DNA from: Bradyrhizobium jicamae
GTDB lineage: Bacteria > Pseudomonadota > Alphaproteobacteria > Rhizobiales > Xanthobacteraceae
DNA: 64,000 bases
Assembly: GCF_001440395.1 (NCBI RefSeq)
Contig: NZ_LLXZ01000049.1
Location: 109,652 to 173,651, forward strand
Direction of reading: 5' to 3'
Shown here in pieces: positions 1 to 7,213 of the stretch (positions within the stretch are counted from its first letter, which is position 1; the number at the start of each line of letters is the position of its first letter). A program made the translations under genes and the position numbers. Under the pieces are notes generated by a model that saw only the letters and a program-made list of their open reading frames with translations, did not search any database and was not told the DNA's origin.

Positions 1-690
1 AATTGGCTGGTCAATGCCGAACAGCCGCCACTGCCGCAACTCCATGTGATGACGGACGGCAAACGCCATCCGCGGCGCGCGCCCAAGCCTGCGGGAAAGG
101 TGTATGCGCGCTTCATACCCTGGCTCGGCGAGGTGATCTCCTTTCGCGTCGCCGACCTCGACAAGGACCTGCACCTGCTGCACCGGTGGATGAACGATCC
201 CCGCGTCGACGCGTTCTGGAACGAGGCGGGCGATCTCGAAAAGCATCGGCGCTATCTGTCGGGTATTCTGTCGGACCCGCATATGCTGCCGCTCATCGGC
301 TGTTTCGATGACGAGCCGTTCGGCTATTTCGAGCTCTATTGGGCCAAGGAAAATCGCATCGCGCCGTTCTACGATGCCGATGATTACGATCGCGGCTGGC
401 ACGTCGTCGTTGGCGAGGATGCCTATCGCGGGCGGCGCTACATCAGCGCCTGGCTGCCGTCGCTGATGCACTACATGTTCCTGGACGATTGCCGGACGCA
501 GCGAATCGTCGGCGAGCCGGCGGCGGCGCATTCGCAGCAGATCCGCAATCTGGAAGTTTCGGGATTTGCGAAGATCAAGAACTTCGATTTCCCGCACAAG
601 CGGGCCACCCTCGTTACGCTGCTGCGCGAGCGCTTCTTCGGCGACCGGCTGTGGCTGCCGGCAGCCACGGCGCCGGCGACCAGGTCCTAA
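1..690 (+). CDS. siderophore-type GNAT acyltransferase, 5' end outside the window
   Basis: The frame is open from base 1, so the gene starts upstream; a GTG at 46 would give 214 residues. The sequence resembles the IucB/RhbD/AlcB group of GNAT enzymes, which transfer an acyl group to an N-hydroxylated diamine during hydroxamate-siderophore synthesis. Typical pieces are LHRWMNDPRV, EPFGYFELYWAKE and the acetyl-CoA-loop region EDAYRGRRY. The N-hydroxylase gene that would make its substrate begins 22 bases downstream, so the two are probably one operon. The exact acyl donor cannot be read from sequence. Confidence 0.8.
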   Translation, partial: NWLVNAEQPPLPQLHVMTDGKRHPRRAPKPAGKVYARFIPWLGEVISFRVADLDKDLHLLHRWMNDPRVDAFWNEAGDLEKHRRYLSGILSDPHMLPLIGCFDDEPFGYFELYWAKENRIAPFYDADDYDRGWHVVVGEDAYRGRRYISAWLPSLMHYMFLDDCRTQRIVGEPAAAHSQQIRNLEVSGFAKIKNFDFPHKRATLVTLLRERFFGDRLWLPAATAPATRS

Positions 691-712
691 CGCCCGAACG
701 GAGCGCAGCTTC

Positions 713-2011
713 ATGTCTCACCAGCTTGCGATCGAGCACGACGTCATCGGCGTCGGATTCGGGCCTTCCAATCTCGCGCTCGCGATCGCATTGGATGAAT
801 CCGCCAGAAGGTCACGCCTGAAATGCGCGCCGCTGTTCGTGGAAAGGCAGCCGCATTTCACCTGGCACGGCGGCATGCTGCTGCCGGGCAGCGACATGCA
901 GATCTCGTTTCTCAAGGATCTGGTTTCAATACGTGATCCCACGAGTCCGTTCACCTTCGTGAACTATCTGCACAAGCGCGGCCGCTTGCTGGATTTCATC
1001 AACTGCCGAACGTTCTATCCGAGCAGGCTCGAATTCAACGATTATCTCCGCTGGGTCGCCGCCCAGTTCAAGTCTCAGGCCGCCTACGGCGAAACCATCA
1101 TCGCGGTCGAGCCGGTGACGGCCGGACAAACCGTGACGTCCTTGCGGGTTCATTCGCGCACGCTCGCCGGCGGAGAGACCGTGCGGCTTGCACGAAATCT
1201 GGTGGTCGCGGTGGGAGGACAGCCGTATGTCCCGCAGGTGTTTGCGAAGATCGCGGAAGATTCCAGATTGTTCCACTCCAGCCGCTATCTCGATACGGTC
1301 GAGCGTGCCGGCTTCGGCGGCCGGGCAACGCGCATCGCCGTGATCGGCGGAGGACAAAGCGCAACCGAAGTGACGGTCGACCTCTACAGCCGTTTTCCGG
1401 ATGCGCGCATCGACCTGATCTTTCGCGGCCATGCCTTGAAACCGTCCGACAGCAGTCCGTTCGTCAACGAGATCTTCAACCCCGACTATACCGACTTCAT
1501 CTACGCGCAGTCTTCGGAGCGGCGGGACGCCATCGTCCGCAACTTCCGGAACACGAACTATGCGGTGGTCGATTCGGACCTGCTCGATCAATTGTATCGG
1601 TTGCTCTACCAGCAGCGCGTTGGCGGCGAGACGCGGGTCGCATTGCACCCGCGCAGCGAGATAACGGGCGTGGATGCGAGACCGGAAGGGATCGAGATCA
1701 GCCTGGCCGACAAGTTCGGGGGCAGAAATCGCCGATCGACCTATGACGCCGTCGTGCTGGCCACCGGATACGACAGGGAAACCCCGCACGCATTCCTCGA
1801 GCCGATCCGGCGTTATATTCGCGACGCCGTACTCGATCGCAACTACCGGCTCGTCACCAGCCCGGCATTCCGGCCGCAAATCCATCTGCAGGGATATTCG
1901 GAAGCTTCTCACGGGTTGAGCGATACGTTGCTCTCCGTTCTGGCTGCGCGTTCGCAGGAAATCGCCGAATCGCTGCTTTCAACGATTTCGCGTCGCGAGT
2001 TGATCGCGTAA
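713..2011 (+). CDS. L-lysine/L-ornithine N-monooxygenase (IucD/PvdA family)
   Basis: A 432-residue flavin-dependent N-hydroxylating monooxygenase that makes N-hydroxy-lysine or N-hydroxy-ornithine, the first step of hydroxamate siderophores. The FAD motif GVGFGPSNLALA lies near residue 13, the NADPH motif VIGGGQSATEV near 210 and the family signature LATGYDRE near 350. The ATG at 713 is chosen because the family starts just before the FAD motif; a longer open frame to 566 overlaps the upstream gene. Substrate (lysine or ornithine) is not decided. It sits between a siderophore acyltransferase and a convergent phosphopantetheinyl transferase. Confidence 0.88.
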   Translation: MSHQLAIEHDVIGVGFGPSNLALAIALDESARRSRLKCAPLFVERQPHFTWHGGMLLPGSDMQISFLKDLVSIRDPTSPFTFVNYLHKRGRLLDFINCRTFYPSRLEFNDYLRWVAAQFKSQAAYGETIIAVEPVTAGQTVTSLRVHSRTLAGGETVRLARNLVVAVGGQPYVPQVFAKIAEDSRLFHSSRYLDTVERAGFGGRATRIAVIGGGQSATEVTVDLYSRFPDARIDLIFRGHALKPSDSSPFVNEIFNPDYTDFIYAQSSERRDAIVRNFRNTNYAVVDSDLLDQLYRLLYQQRVGGETRVALHPRSEITGVDARPEGIEISLADKFGGRNRRSTYDAVVLATGYDRETPHAFLEPIRRYIRDAVLDRNYRLVTSPAFRPQIHLQGYSEASHGLSDTLLSVLAARSQEIAESLLSTISRRELIA

Positions 2012-2015
2012 GCGG

Positions 2016-2825
2016 CTAGACGGCGGGAGCGATCAGCCGCCATTCCTCGGCGGGCCCAAGCGCATCCGGCACCGAAAGCACCGCGGGAGAGGGGCCCGGA
2101 TCGATGATCACCGTAGTCGGAGGTATCGTGAATCCGAGGCCGGCCGCCTTGAGCACCGCCTCCTTGAGAGTCCAATAGCGAAGAAAGAGCCGAGACCGCA
2201 GCGCCGCCGGTGCGCTCCGCAGGACCTTGCGTTCTTCGGCAGCCAGGGCGATTTCGCTGATGGAATCCATATCGGCGATTTCGCGCAGCGGCTCGATATC
2301 GACACCGACCGGCATGCGGGCCGCTGCAACCGCTACGGCGCCTCGCGCGTGGCTCAGGCTGAAGTCGAGATCCCCAGGCCCGGCAACGAGGATCGGCTTG
2401 CCGTGTGCCGAGGACTTAAACCGCAGGGCTGAGGCGGGCTGGTCCACGAGGTTGCCAAGCAGAAGGCGCGCACCGGCATGCGCAGCGAGATAGCTCATGC
2501 GATCCTCAATGTGGAGGAATCGAACCAGACGCTCCGTCTCTTCGGCAGCGAGCACTTGCGTGGCGTGCTCGATCCCGAACGTATCGGGTTCGCCGATGGC
2601 GACGTCGCCGGGCGGAGTTACCTTGGCCAGCCAGAGAACGATCTCTTCCGACTTCAACTGTTCGATCGGGCGCGTGAAGCCTGCATCATGCAGGCATCGC
2701 AAGCGCAATTGTTCGCGCTGTGCCGTGCATTTGACGGCGAGCGACCACACGAGGAAGTCGTTCGCCTGATCGATCGAAAGCGATGCGGCAAACGGCCCGT
2801 GTGCCACCTTTCGCAAATTCGTCAT
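2016..2825 (-). CDS. Sfp-type 4'-phosphopantetheinyl transferase
   Basis: About 269 residues. It would transfer phosphopantetheine from CoA to carrier domains of NRPS or PKS proteins. The two Sfp-family Mg/CoA motifs are present: GVDIEPL near residue 172 and WTLKEAVLKAAGLGF near 217-231, with FSLSHARG before them. It is convergent with the monooxygenase gene (4 bases apart), which fits a siderophore locus, although hydroxamate synthetases of the NIS type would not need it; this suggests an NRPS step nearby outside the window. A TTG at 2852 is an alternative start; the ATG at 2825 is preferred. Confidence 0.82.
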   Translation of the reverse strand: MTNLRKVAHGPFAASLSIDQANDFLVWSLAVKCTAQREQLRLRCLHDAGFTRPIEQLKSEEIVLWLAKVTPPGDVAIGEPDTFGIEHATQVLAAEETERLVRFLHIEDRMSYLAAHAGARLLLGNLVDQPASALRFKSSAHGKPILVAGPGDLDFSLSHARGAVAVAAARMPVGVDIEPLREIADMDSISEIALAAEERKVLRSAPAALRSRLFLRYWTLKEAVLKAAGLGFTIPPTTVIIDPGPSPAVLSVPDALGPAEEWRLIAPAV

Positions 2826-3024
2826 GTCAATTGGCTCGGTGCCCCTGCACAATCATATGCAACTCGCGGATGTATTGATGCCCAGGTGGAAGCGATCTGA
2901 CTTAGAATCCGTCTAACTGAGCGCCGTCGAGCACCATGTTTGGTTGCAACGGACACGAGTTGTGCTGATAGATTCATTCTCAAGCGCATCGGCGCGACCT
3001 GCAGACTTTTACGTGGAACCGACC

Positions 3025-3426
3025 ATGACAAAATCCGCCTCTGTCGAGCAGCCTATCGATAGCTGTCTGCCGGAGCGGATTGCAACCATCCTGGTCAGCA
3101 GCCGGCATGCAGGCCTCATCAGCAAGGAGCCGGCCACGCGCATCGACTACCTGCTCGAGATTGCGTCGCTGCATACCAGGAACGAACTGCTCAGCCAGCC
3201 GGGCCTGGGACGCTTGGGCGTCCAGCGGATTGAAAGATGGATCAGGCTTCATAGCCGGCGCCTTCGCCGCAACGAAGAGAGCCTCGACAGTGTGATCTGC
3301 CGATTCCGCTTTCGGCAGGCATTTGCCGATGCCCGAGCCGGTCGGGCAGGGCCCGTATTGGTGATCTCGCCGGAGTCCAGAGACAAGGTCCTGCGTGGGC
3401 TCGGTTCGTACGATATGCGTGCCTGA
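3025..3426 (+). CDS. hypothetical protein, 133 aa
   Basis: Not recognised with certainty. The middle part (LLSQPGLGRLGVQRIERWIRL) looks like a helix-hairpin-helix of the RNA-polymerase-alpha C-terminal type, followed by a basic helix RLRRNEESLDSV. The ATG at 3025 follows a GGAACC stretch; an in-frame TTG at 2944 would add 27 residues. It is transcribed away from the phosphopantetheinyl transferase. A nucleic-acid-binding role is only a guess from the helix-hairpin-helix resemblance. Confidence 0.45.
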   Translation: MTKSASVEQPIDSCLPERIATILVSSRHAGLISKEPATRIDYLLEIASLHTRNELLSQPGLGRLGVQRIERWIRLHSRRLRRNEESLDSVICRFRFRQAFADARAGRAGPVLVISPESRDKVLRGLGSYDMRA

Positions 3427-3960
3427 CAGCTCGACGGATGGCGACGAAGCAGGCCATCGAGCAGGAAAGTTCAACCCGAACCGTTCGGCAAACGGCTATC
3501 CTTCGTCGGTCAAAACGAAGATGGCCTCAAAAAATTATTGGCCCCGATCCTCACGCCGCTGACGGCGGCTGACCGGCTGAATAGCCGTGTCATTGGAACG
3601 TATTAGCAGCGAAGAACTTTAGTTAACGCTGTCAGCGCCGGTGCGCTCGCTGCAAAATAGTTTGGCGATTGCTCTTGACGGATTCAGAAATCTCTGTGCA
3701 TACCGCTGCCCCACAAAACGCCGTCGAACTCGCCGGCGCTCTCTAAGGATCAAGACCGTGTTGCGATTGCGCTCACATATCGTCGCGAATGCCGCCGCCG
3801 CGCTGCCGATTAATCGGTCGTGCGATTGGTCGCGCATGTCCGTGACGGAACACGGTCCACGCTATCTGACGAAACCCGACAGTCTCGGGACCAGCAGGAT
3901 AGCAGCTAGAGCGTAACAGGCAGCGGGAATCCACCCTCTGCCAATCAGGCGGAGGGCAAC
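3427..3960. other. gene-poor interval
   Basis: About 530 bases between the 133-residue protein and the small ORF in front of the tRNA array. ORFs in all frames look like chance ones with no recognisable product. No clear RNA gene was found. Confidence 0.4.
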
Positions 3961-4161
3961 ATGGCCCGCAACAGCACCACCAGGACAGGACTCGAGAAGC
4001 GTACCCGCGAGAGGATTCTTTCCTCGCCGGTCGCGCTCGCCTTCGTGCGCACCGTCGTGGCGCGCCGTGGGATCTCCGAGACCGAAGCCCGCCAGATTTA
4101 TCTCGACTACATCAACCGATCGTGGTCGGCGGCTCACCGCGGCCGCCGCGTGATGACGTGA
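3961..4161 (+). CDS. small basic protein, 66 aa
   Basis: A short ORF with a good Shine-Dalgarno (GGCGGAGGGCAAC before the ATG). The product is basic and helical; the segment RRGISETEARQIYLDYINRSW looks folded rather than random. No family was recognised. It is the last protein gene before the tRNA array and runs in the same direction, 150 bases upstream of the first tRNA, so it may share its transcription. Confidence 0.5.
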   Translation: MARNSTTRTGLEKRTRERILSSPVALAFVRTVVARRGISETEARQIYLDYINRSWSAAHRGRRVMT

Positions 4162-4276
4162 CGTGATGCCGAATACAGGATGATCGCCCCTGCAAGGACA
4201 TAAGGCGATCCGCTGACCGGTACCGGTCTCCTTGAGTGGAGCGGCAAACGGTGGTTTCAGGCAGCGATTGTGTTTT

Positions 4277-4295
4277 GGCCGGGCTTTCCCCGGCC
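4277..4295 (+). terminator. GC hairpin ahead of the tRNA array
   Basis: GGCCGGG, CTTTC loop, CCCGGCC, then a T-rich stretch GTTTGTAAATTTT. It could end transcription of the 66-residue ORF and insulate the array, or be a processing signal of the array leader. Confidence 0.5.
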
Positions 4296-4311
4296 GTTTG
4301 TAAATTTTCAC

Positions 4312-4386
4312 GCCGGCGTAGCACAGCGGAAGTGCAGGGTTTTCGTAAAGCCAAGGTCGGGAGTTCGATCCTCTCCGCCGGCACCA
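4312..4386 (+). tRNA. tRNA-Thr(CGT)
   Basis: All four arms fold: acceptor GCCGGCG/CGCCGGC, D stem GCAC/GTGC, anticodon loop TTCGTAA, T arm GGGAG-TTCGATC-CTCTC, and encoded ACCA. The 27-43 pair is a mismatch. First gene of the array. Confidence 0.85.
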
Positions 4387-4390
4387 TTTT

Positions 4391-4467
4391 GCTCCACTAG
4401 CCCAATCGGTAGAGGCGACGGACTTAGATTCCGTGCGATGGCGGTTCGAATCCGTCGTGGAGCACCA
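4391..4467 (+). tRNA. tRNA-Leu(TAG) with a short variable region
   Basis: Acceptor GCTCCAC/GTGGAGC pairs fully; anticodon arm ACGGA-CTTAGAT-TCCGT; T arm GGCGG-TTCGAAT-CCGTC; encoded ACCA. The anticodon is TAG (Leu, reads CUA), but the variable region is only five bases, whereas bacterial tRNA-Leu normally has a long variable arm. Either the identity has drifted by anticodon mutation or the gene is atypical. Confidence 0.7.
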
Positions 4468-4521
4468 AATCAAATCGGTAGAGGTCGCTGCGATTCTGGC
4501 GCGGCACCCCCTTCCTTTAAC
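4468..4521 (+). other. degenerate tRNA-like spacer
   Basis: Contains AATCGGTAGAGG, the same D-loop stretch as the preceding tRNA-Leu, but no acceptor or T arm follows. Probably the remains of a tRNA copy. Confidence 0.35.
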
Positions 4522-4596
4522 GCGCGCTTAGCTCAGCGGTAGAGCGCCTGTTTTACATACAGGATGTCGGCCGTTCGATCCGGTCAGCGTGCACCA
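4522..4596 (+). tRNA. tRNA-Val(TAC)
   Basis: Acceptor GCGCGCT/AGCGTGC, D arm GCTCAGCGGTAGAGC, anticodon arm CCTGT-TTTACAT-ACAGG, T loop TTCGATC and encoded ACCA. Confidence 0.9.
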
Positions 4597-4600
4597 ACTC

Positions 4601-4676
4601 GCGTCCGTAGCTCATTCAGGAGAGCGCCGCTGTGACATGGCGGAGGCGGCAGGGGCAGAGCCTGCCGGACGCACCA
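4601..4676 (+). tRNA. tRNA-Val(GAC), aberrant T loop
   Basis: Acceptor GCGTCCG/CGGACGC is perfect, D stem GCTC/GAGC, anticodon arm CCGCT-GTGACAT-GGCGG. The T stem GCAGG/CCTGC is perfect but its loop is GGCAGAG instead of TTCRANN, so T54, T55 and A58 are all lost. Confidence 0.75.
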
Positions 4677-4683
4677 TCAATTC

Positions 4684-4757
4684 CCTCTCGTAGCTCAGTG
4701 GCAGAGCAATCGCTTGATAAGCGATCGACGGATGTTCGATTCATCACGGGAGGACCA
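4684..4757 (+). tRNA. tRNA-Ile(GAT)
   Basis: Acceptor CCTCTCG/CGGGAGG, D arm GCTCAGTGGCAGAGC, anticodon arm ATCGC-TTGATAA-GCGAT, T loop TTCGATT, ACCA encoded. The base pair 49-65 of the T stem is a mismatch. Confidence 0.88.
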
Positions 4758-4776
4758 GACAGCATAGGAGGTCACC

Positions 4777-4935
4777 ATGACCGAGAACTTGCCTGCCGGT
4801 GTGCATCGTCTCTCCGCCGAGAGCCAGCTCGCGCTTGCGCGAGCAAAGGCGAGGGGCTGTGCCATCATGGCGCGCCACGCGAAACCGGAGCGGCTGGCCG
4901 CCGCGACCACCAGCACGATGGATCCGGAGCGTTAA
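4777..4935 (+). CDS. small ORF inside the tRNA array, 52 aa
   Basis: An ORF of 52 codons with a strong Shine-Dalgarno (ATAGGAGGTCACC then ATG) in the gap between tRNA-Ile and the next tRNA. Residues such as LSAESQLALARAKARGCAIMAR suggest an amphipathic helix. Its last 16 bases overlap the acceptor and D region of the following tRNA-like gene, which is odd for a real gene pair; translation and tRNA processing would compete. No family recognised. Confidence 0.4.
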   Translation: MTENLPAGVHRLSAESQLALARAKARGCAIMARHAKPERLAAATTSTMDPER

Positions 4936-5002
4936 ACCTGAATGGAGATGGAGCGGACTTTTAACCCGTGCGCAAGTGGTTCGAAACCACCCGGATCCTC
5001 CA
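4920..5002 (+). tRNA. tRNA-Lys(TTT)-like, enlarged D region
   Basis: Acceptor GGATCCG/CGGATCC pairs perfectly; T loop TTCGAAA; anticodon loop CTTTTAA on a stem with one A-C mismatch. The stretch between acceptor and anticodon stem is 26 bases, 6-7 more than normal, with no clean D stem. The base before the encoded CCA is T, unusual for Lys. It may be a diverged or dead tRNA. Confidence 0.55.
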
Positions 5003-5006
5003 TCAC

Positions 5007-5090
5007 GGACCTGTGCCCCCAGCGGCCAAGGGAGCGGATTCTTAATCCGTCGCGAAAGCATCGTCGGTTCGAGTCCGACCAGGTCCTCCA
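5007..5090 (+). tRNA. tRNA-Lys(CTT)-like with a class II variable arm
   Basis: Acceptor GGACCTG/CAGGTCC, D stem CCC/GGG, anticodon arm GCGGA-TTCTTAA-TCCGT, T arm GTCGG-TTCGAGT-CCGAC and encoded T plus CCA. The variable region is 12 bases (CGCGAAAGCATC), as in Leu, Ser or Tyr tRNAs, not Lys. Anticodon and body class disagree. Confidence 0.65.
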
Positions 5091-5098
5091 ATCAATTC

Positions 5099-5181
5099 GC
5101 GCTCGTGGCGAAACTGGTAGACGCGCCGTCTTGAGAGGGCGGTGGGAGACCATGCCGGTTCGACCCCGGCCGAGCGCACCA
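5099..5181 (+). tRNA. tRNA-Leu(GAG)
   Basis: Acceptor GCGCTCG/CGAGCGC, anticodon arm CCGTC-TTGAGAG-GGCGG, long variable arm, T loop TTCGACC and encoded ACCA. A normal class II tRNA-Leu. Confidence 0.92.
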
Positions 5182-5196
5182 ATTGCCCAGCCAATT

Positions 5197-5271
5197 GCCC
5201 ATGTCCCCATCTGGCGAAGGGACCGGACTGTCGATCCGGGAAGGCGAGTTCGATTCTCGTCATGGGCGCCA
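5197..5271 (+). tRNA. tRNA-Asp(GTC)
   Basis: Acceptor GCCCATG/CATGGGC, anticodon arm CCGGA-CTGTCGA-TCCGG, T loop TTCGATT, encoded GCCA. Last tRNA before the PcfJ-type gene. Confidence 0.93.
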
Positions 5272-5438
5272 ATTCGGCGATGGACACTACTGCTTCGCGG
5301 TGGCGCTATGATGCCGCTGCCCGCGACGTTCCATCAGCAAAGCTGCGATCTCCTACGACTTTGCACTACGCCAAGTGGGGCTTCGATTGTCCGGGGTGGT
5401 CCGGGTTAGACTTCGACGTTAGCCCTCTCGATCAGTCC

Positions 5439-5476
5439 CAAGATCGATGTGATGGACCAAGATCGATGTGATGGAC
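5439..5476 (+). repeat. perfect 19-bp tandem duplication
   Basis: CAAGATCGATGTGATGGAC occurs twice back to back. It overlaps the start of the 61-codon ORF that follows and may be a recent slippage duplication of its leader, or a binding site. Confidence 0.7.
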
Positions 5477-5634
5477 GAGGAGCTACCATCACGCTCTATC
5501 GTATCTGCCTATTGCGTGCGCGAGAATTGGATGACGTGATCGAGGACGAGCAACTTGTGCCGATCAATGATCTGATGTACATGCCCCGGCCCATTCAACC
5601 GACGACGTTCAACCAACGAGGAGACCAGCCGTGA
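5449..5634 (+). CDS. small ORF upstream of the PcfJ-type gene, 61 aa
   Basis: The acidic segment LRARELDDVIEDEQLVPINDLMYM looks like real protein; the first residues come from the 19-bp tandem repeat and may not be translated. Its stop overlaps the GTG of the next small ORF (GTGA), suggesting coupled translation toward the PcfJ-type gene. No family recognised. Confidence 0.4.
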   Translation: MMDQDRCDGRGATITLYRICLLRARELDDVIEDEQLVPINDLMYMPRPIQPTTFNQRGDQP

Positions 5635-5768
5635 GTCCATTGCAGAGATCGACACATTCCGTGCCGACGCTCGCAGAGCGACCGGCTGTCAGTTATCCAT
5701 CTTGGTTGAACGACAATGGCACATTCATTGATACAGCGCCGGCAAGAGGCCGAGCGCGCGCGGGTTGA
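5631..5768 (+). CDS. small ORF overlapping the PcfJ-type gene, 45 aa
   Basis: Starts with GTG behind AACGAGGAGACCAGCC, a good Shine-Dalgarno, and overlaps the stop of the preceding ORF by GTGA. It runs 53 bases into the PcfJ-type gene in another frame. It may be a leader peptide that couples translation rather than a functional protein. Confidence 0.3.
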   Translation: MSPLQRSTHSVPTLAERPAVSYPSWLNDNGTFIDTAPARGRARAG

Positions 5769-6885
5769 AGCCTATGAGGCCTCGCTGCGGCGTGTGTCGC
5801 AGCTAGCGCGTCCGGCACCGAGCTTCCATAAGGCAATCGACGAGGCCAAGCGCGGTTTCGAAGCCGACATCTTGCGCGACGCCTCGGCTTGGCGGCCGCA
5901 GATAAAGACCCGCGACTCCGCGCGTCTACGTCCTGCTGCAGCTCGCTATCTCTTCGCGCGCTACGCGGTTGCGGAGCACTTGGAGCAGATCTGGACAGAC
6001 TGCAGCGGGCTAGCGCCCGACGAGATCGTTTTGCGCAAACGCTGGTACATCGTGGCTGCCGGCGGCGGTTCGCTCTACCGGGAGGGGGCCGGCGCGTGGC
6101 TTTCACGCAAGGAGATTCACGCGTTCCTCAATCCGCCGACGCGCCTCGGCTTCGAGGCAGCGATCTGGCAGGCGATCGCTCGTTCCTATTCGGACGACCT
6201 CGCCATCGCGCTGCGGATCGCGCGCTCCAGGATCGCACAGACGCCGCGAGCTGAGCTCGGCTTCTGGCGGGAGGTGGTGCGCTTCTTCTGTGCGCATCCG
6301 ACCACGGTCGAGGACATGGACGATCTTCGCGATTATCTCGCGGACTGCCGTCGGCGCAATCCGGAGTTCGGCCTCAAGGGCCGCACGCTCGCTTCGCTGA
6401 GCCGGCAGATGCGCGAGTGGCACCGCGACCTCGAAGCGATCGCGCGTATCGAGGCCGCACGCCGCCGAGCCGGGGCGGCGCAGGCCCGTGCACGTGGACA
6501 AGCGTCGGTACGTGAGGCGGACGGCGGCGCCAGCTGGCCGGGAGCTGCGATCACAGACTGGTCGTGGAGCCGAGCGGCCAAGGATCGCTCCAAGCGCGAG
6601 GAGCACCTGGTGATCCAGCTGCGGACAGCCGCCGATCTCGTGGCCGAGACGCGAGCCATGCGCCACTGCGTCGCGAGCTACGCGGCAAAGTGCATTGCCG
6701 GGCACGCGTCGATCTGGTCGCTGCGCCGCCGCGCCGCAGGCAATACCGAGCGGCTGTTGACCATTGAGCTGGACCGTCGGTCCCGGGCGATCCAGGTCCG
6801 GGGATTCGCCAACCGCACGCCACGTCCCGAGGAGCGGAACCTCCTGGAGCGCTGGGCCAAGGCGCGCGGGATCAGCCTCCCATAG
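5716..6885 (+). CDS. PcfJ-domain protein inside the tRNA array
   Basis: 389 residues. The last ~90 match the PcfJ family (named after a gene of a conjugative enterococcal plasmid; function unknown): MRHCVASYAAKCIAGHASIW, then a strand segment LLTIELDRRSRAIQVRGFANR. The first 300 residues are helical and basic, with an alanine/arginine-rich stretch (ARIEAARRRAGAAQARARGQ) that may be a coiled coil or nucleic-acid-binding region. It sits between tRNA-Asp and tRNA-Pro in the same direction, so it is probably in the array transcript. PcfJ proteins occur on plasmids, phages and ICEs, which supports a mobile origin of the array. A role in RNA or DNA handling is inference. Confidence 0.75.
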   Translation: MAHSLIQRRQEAERARVEAYEASLRRVSQLARPAPSFHKAIDEAKRGFEADILRDASAWRPQIKTRDSARLRPAAARYLFARYAVAEHLEQIWTDCSGLAPDEIVLRKRWYIVAAGGGSLYREGAGAWLSRKEIHAFLNPPTRLGFEAAIWQAIARSYSDDLAIALRIARSRIAQTPRAELGFWREVVRFFCAHPTTVEDMDDLRDYLADCRRRNPEFGLKGRTLASLSRQMREWHRDLEAIARIEAARRRAGAAQARARGQASVREADGGASWPGAAITDWSWSRAAKDRSKREEHLVIQLRTAADLVAETRAMRHCVASYAAKCIAGHASIWSLRRRAAGNTERLLTIELDRRSRAIQVRGFANRTPRPEERNLLERWAKARGISLP

Positions 6886-6891
6886 CAGCGC

Positions 6892-6914
6892 CCGCGCCGC
6901 GAGGCGGCGCGGGT
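6892..6914 (+). terminator. hairpin after the PcfJ-type gene
   Basis: CCCGCGCCGC, GAG loop, GCGGCGCGGG: a perfect 10-bp stem seven bases after the stop. No T run follows, so it may pause or process the transcript rather than end it before the tRNA-Pro. Confidence 0.5.
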
Positions 6915-6975
6915 GCCCGCGCCGGCCACGGCGAGACAATAGTGCCCATCTTCATCGGCCGTGGGGCGCCAATTC

Positions 6976-7053
6976 CAGGATGTAGCTTAGCCCGGCTAAA
7001 GCGCACGCCTCGGGCGCGTGAGACCGCAGGTTCAAATCCTGCCATCCTGACCA
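6976..7053 (+). tRNA. tRNA-Pro(CGG)
   Basis: Acceptor CAGGATG/CATCCTG, D stem GCTT/AAGC, anticodon arm CACGC-CTCGGGC-GCGTG, T loop TTCAAAT, encoded ACCA. All stems pair. Confidence 0.93.
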
Positions 7054-7117
7054 TTTCGGGCGTCTCTTCCAGTTTGACGCGTTTTCTTCACGCGAACCGG
7101 TGTCCACTTCGCTGGAA

Positions 7118-7192
7118 AACGCTCTGGCGCAACGGTAGAGCCGGCTGCTCATGACAGTCCAAAGATCGGTTCAAGTCCGGTGGCGCCCACCA
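7118..7192 (+). tRNA. tRNA-Met(CAT)-like with an unpaired acceptor
   Basis: D arm GCGC-AACGGTA-GAGC, anticodon arm GGCTG-CTCATGA-CAGTC, T arm ATCGG-TTCAAGT-CCGGT and encoded ACCA are all present. The 3' acceptor strand GGCGCCC has no partner: the seven bases in the 5' position (AACGCTC) give at most two pairs. It is either a tRNA pseudogene with a replaced 5' end or it would need repair. Confidence 0.55.
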
Positions 7193-7213
7193 CCAAGAAA
7201 AGAGGAGAGGGCA

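Noticed and set aside
926..1912. Long minus-strand frame opposite the N-monooxygenase gene
   Set aside because: Antisense shadow with no recognisable protein features.
7118..7192. Calling the tRNA-Met(CAT) fully functional
   Set aside because: The acceptor stem cannot form with the bases present.
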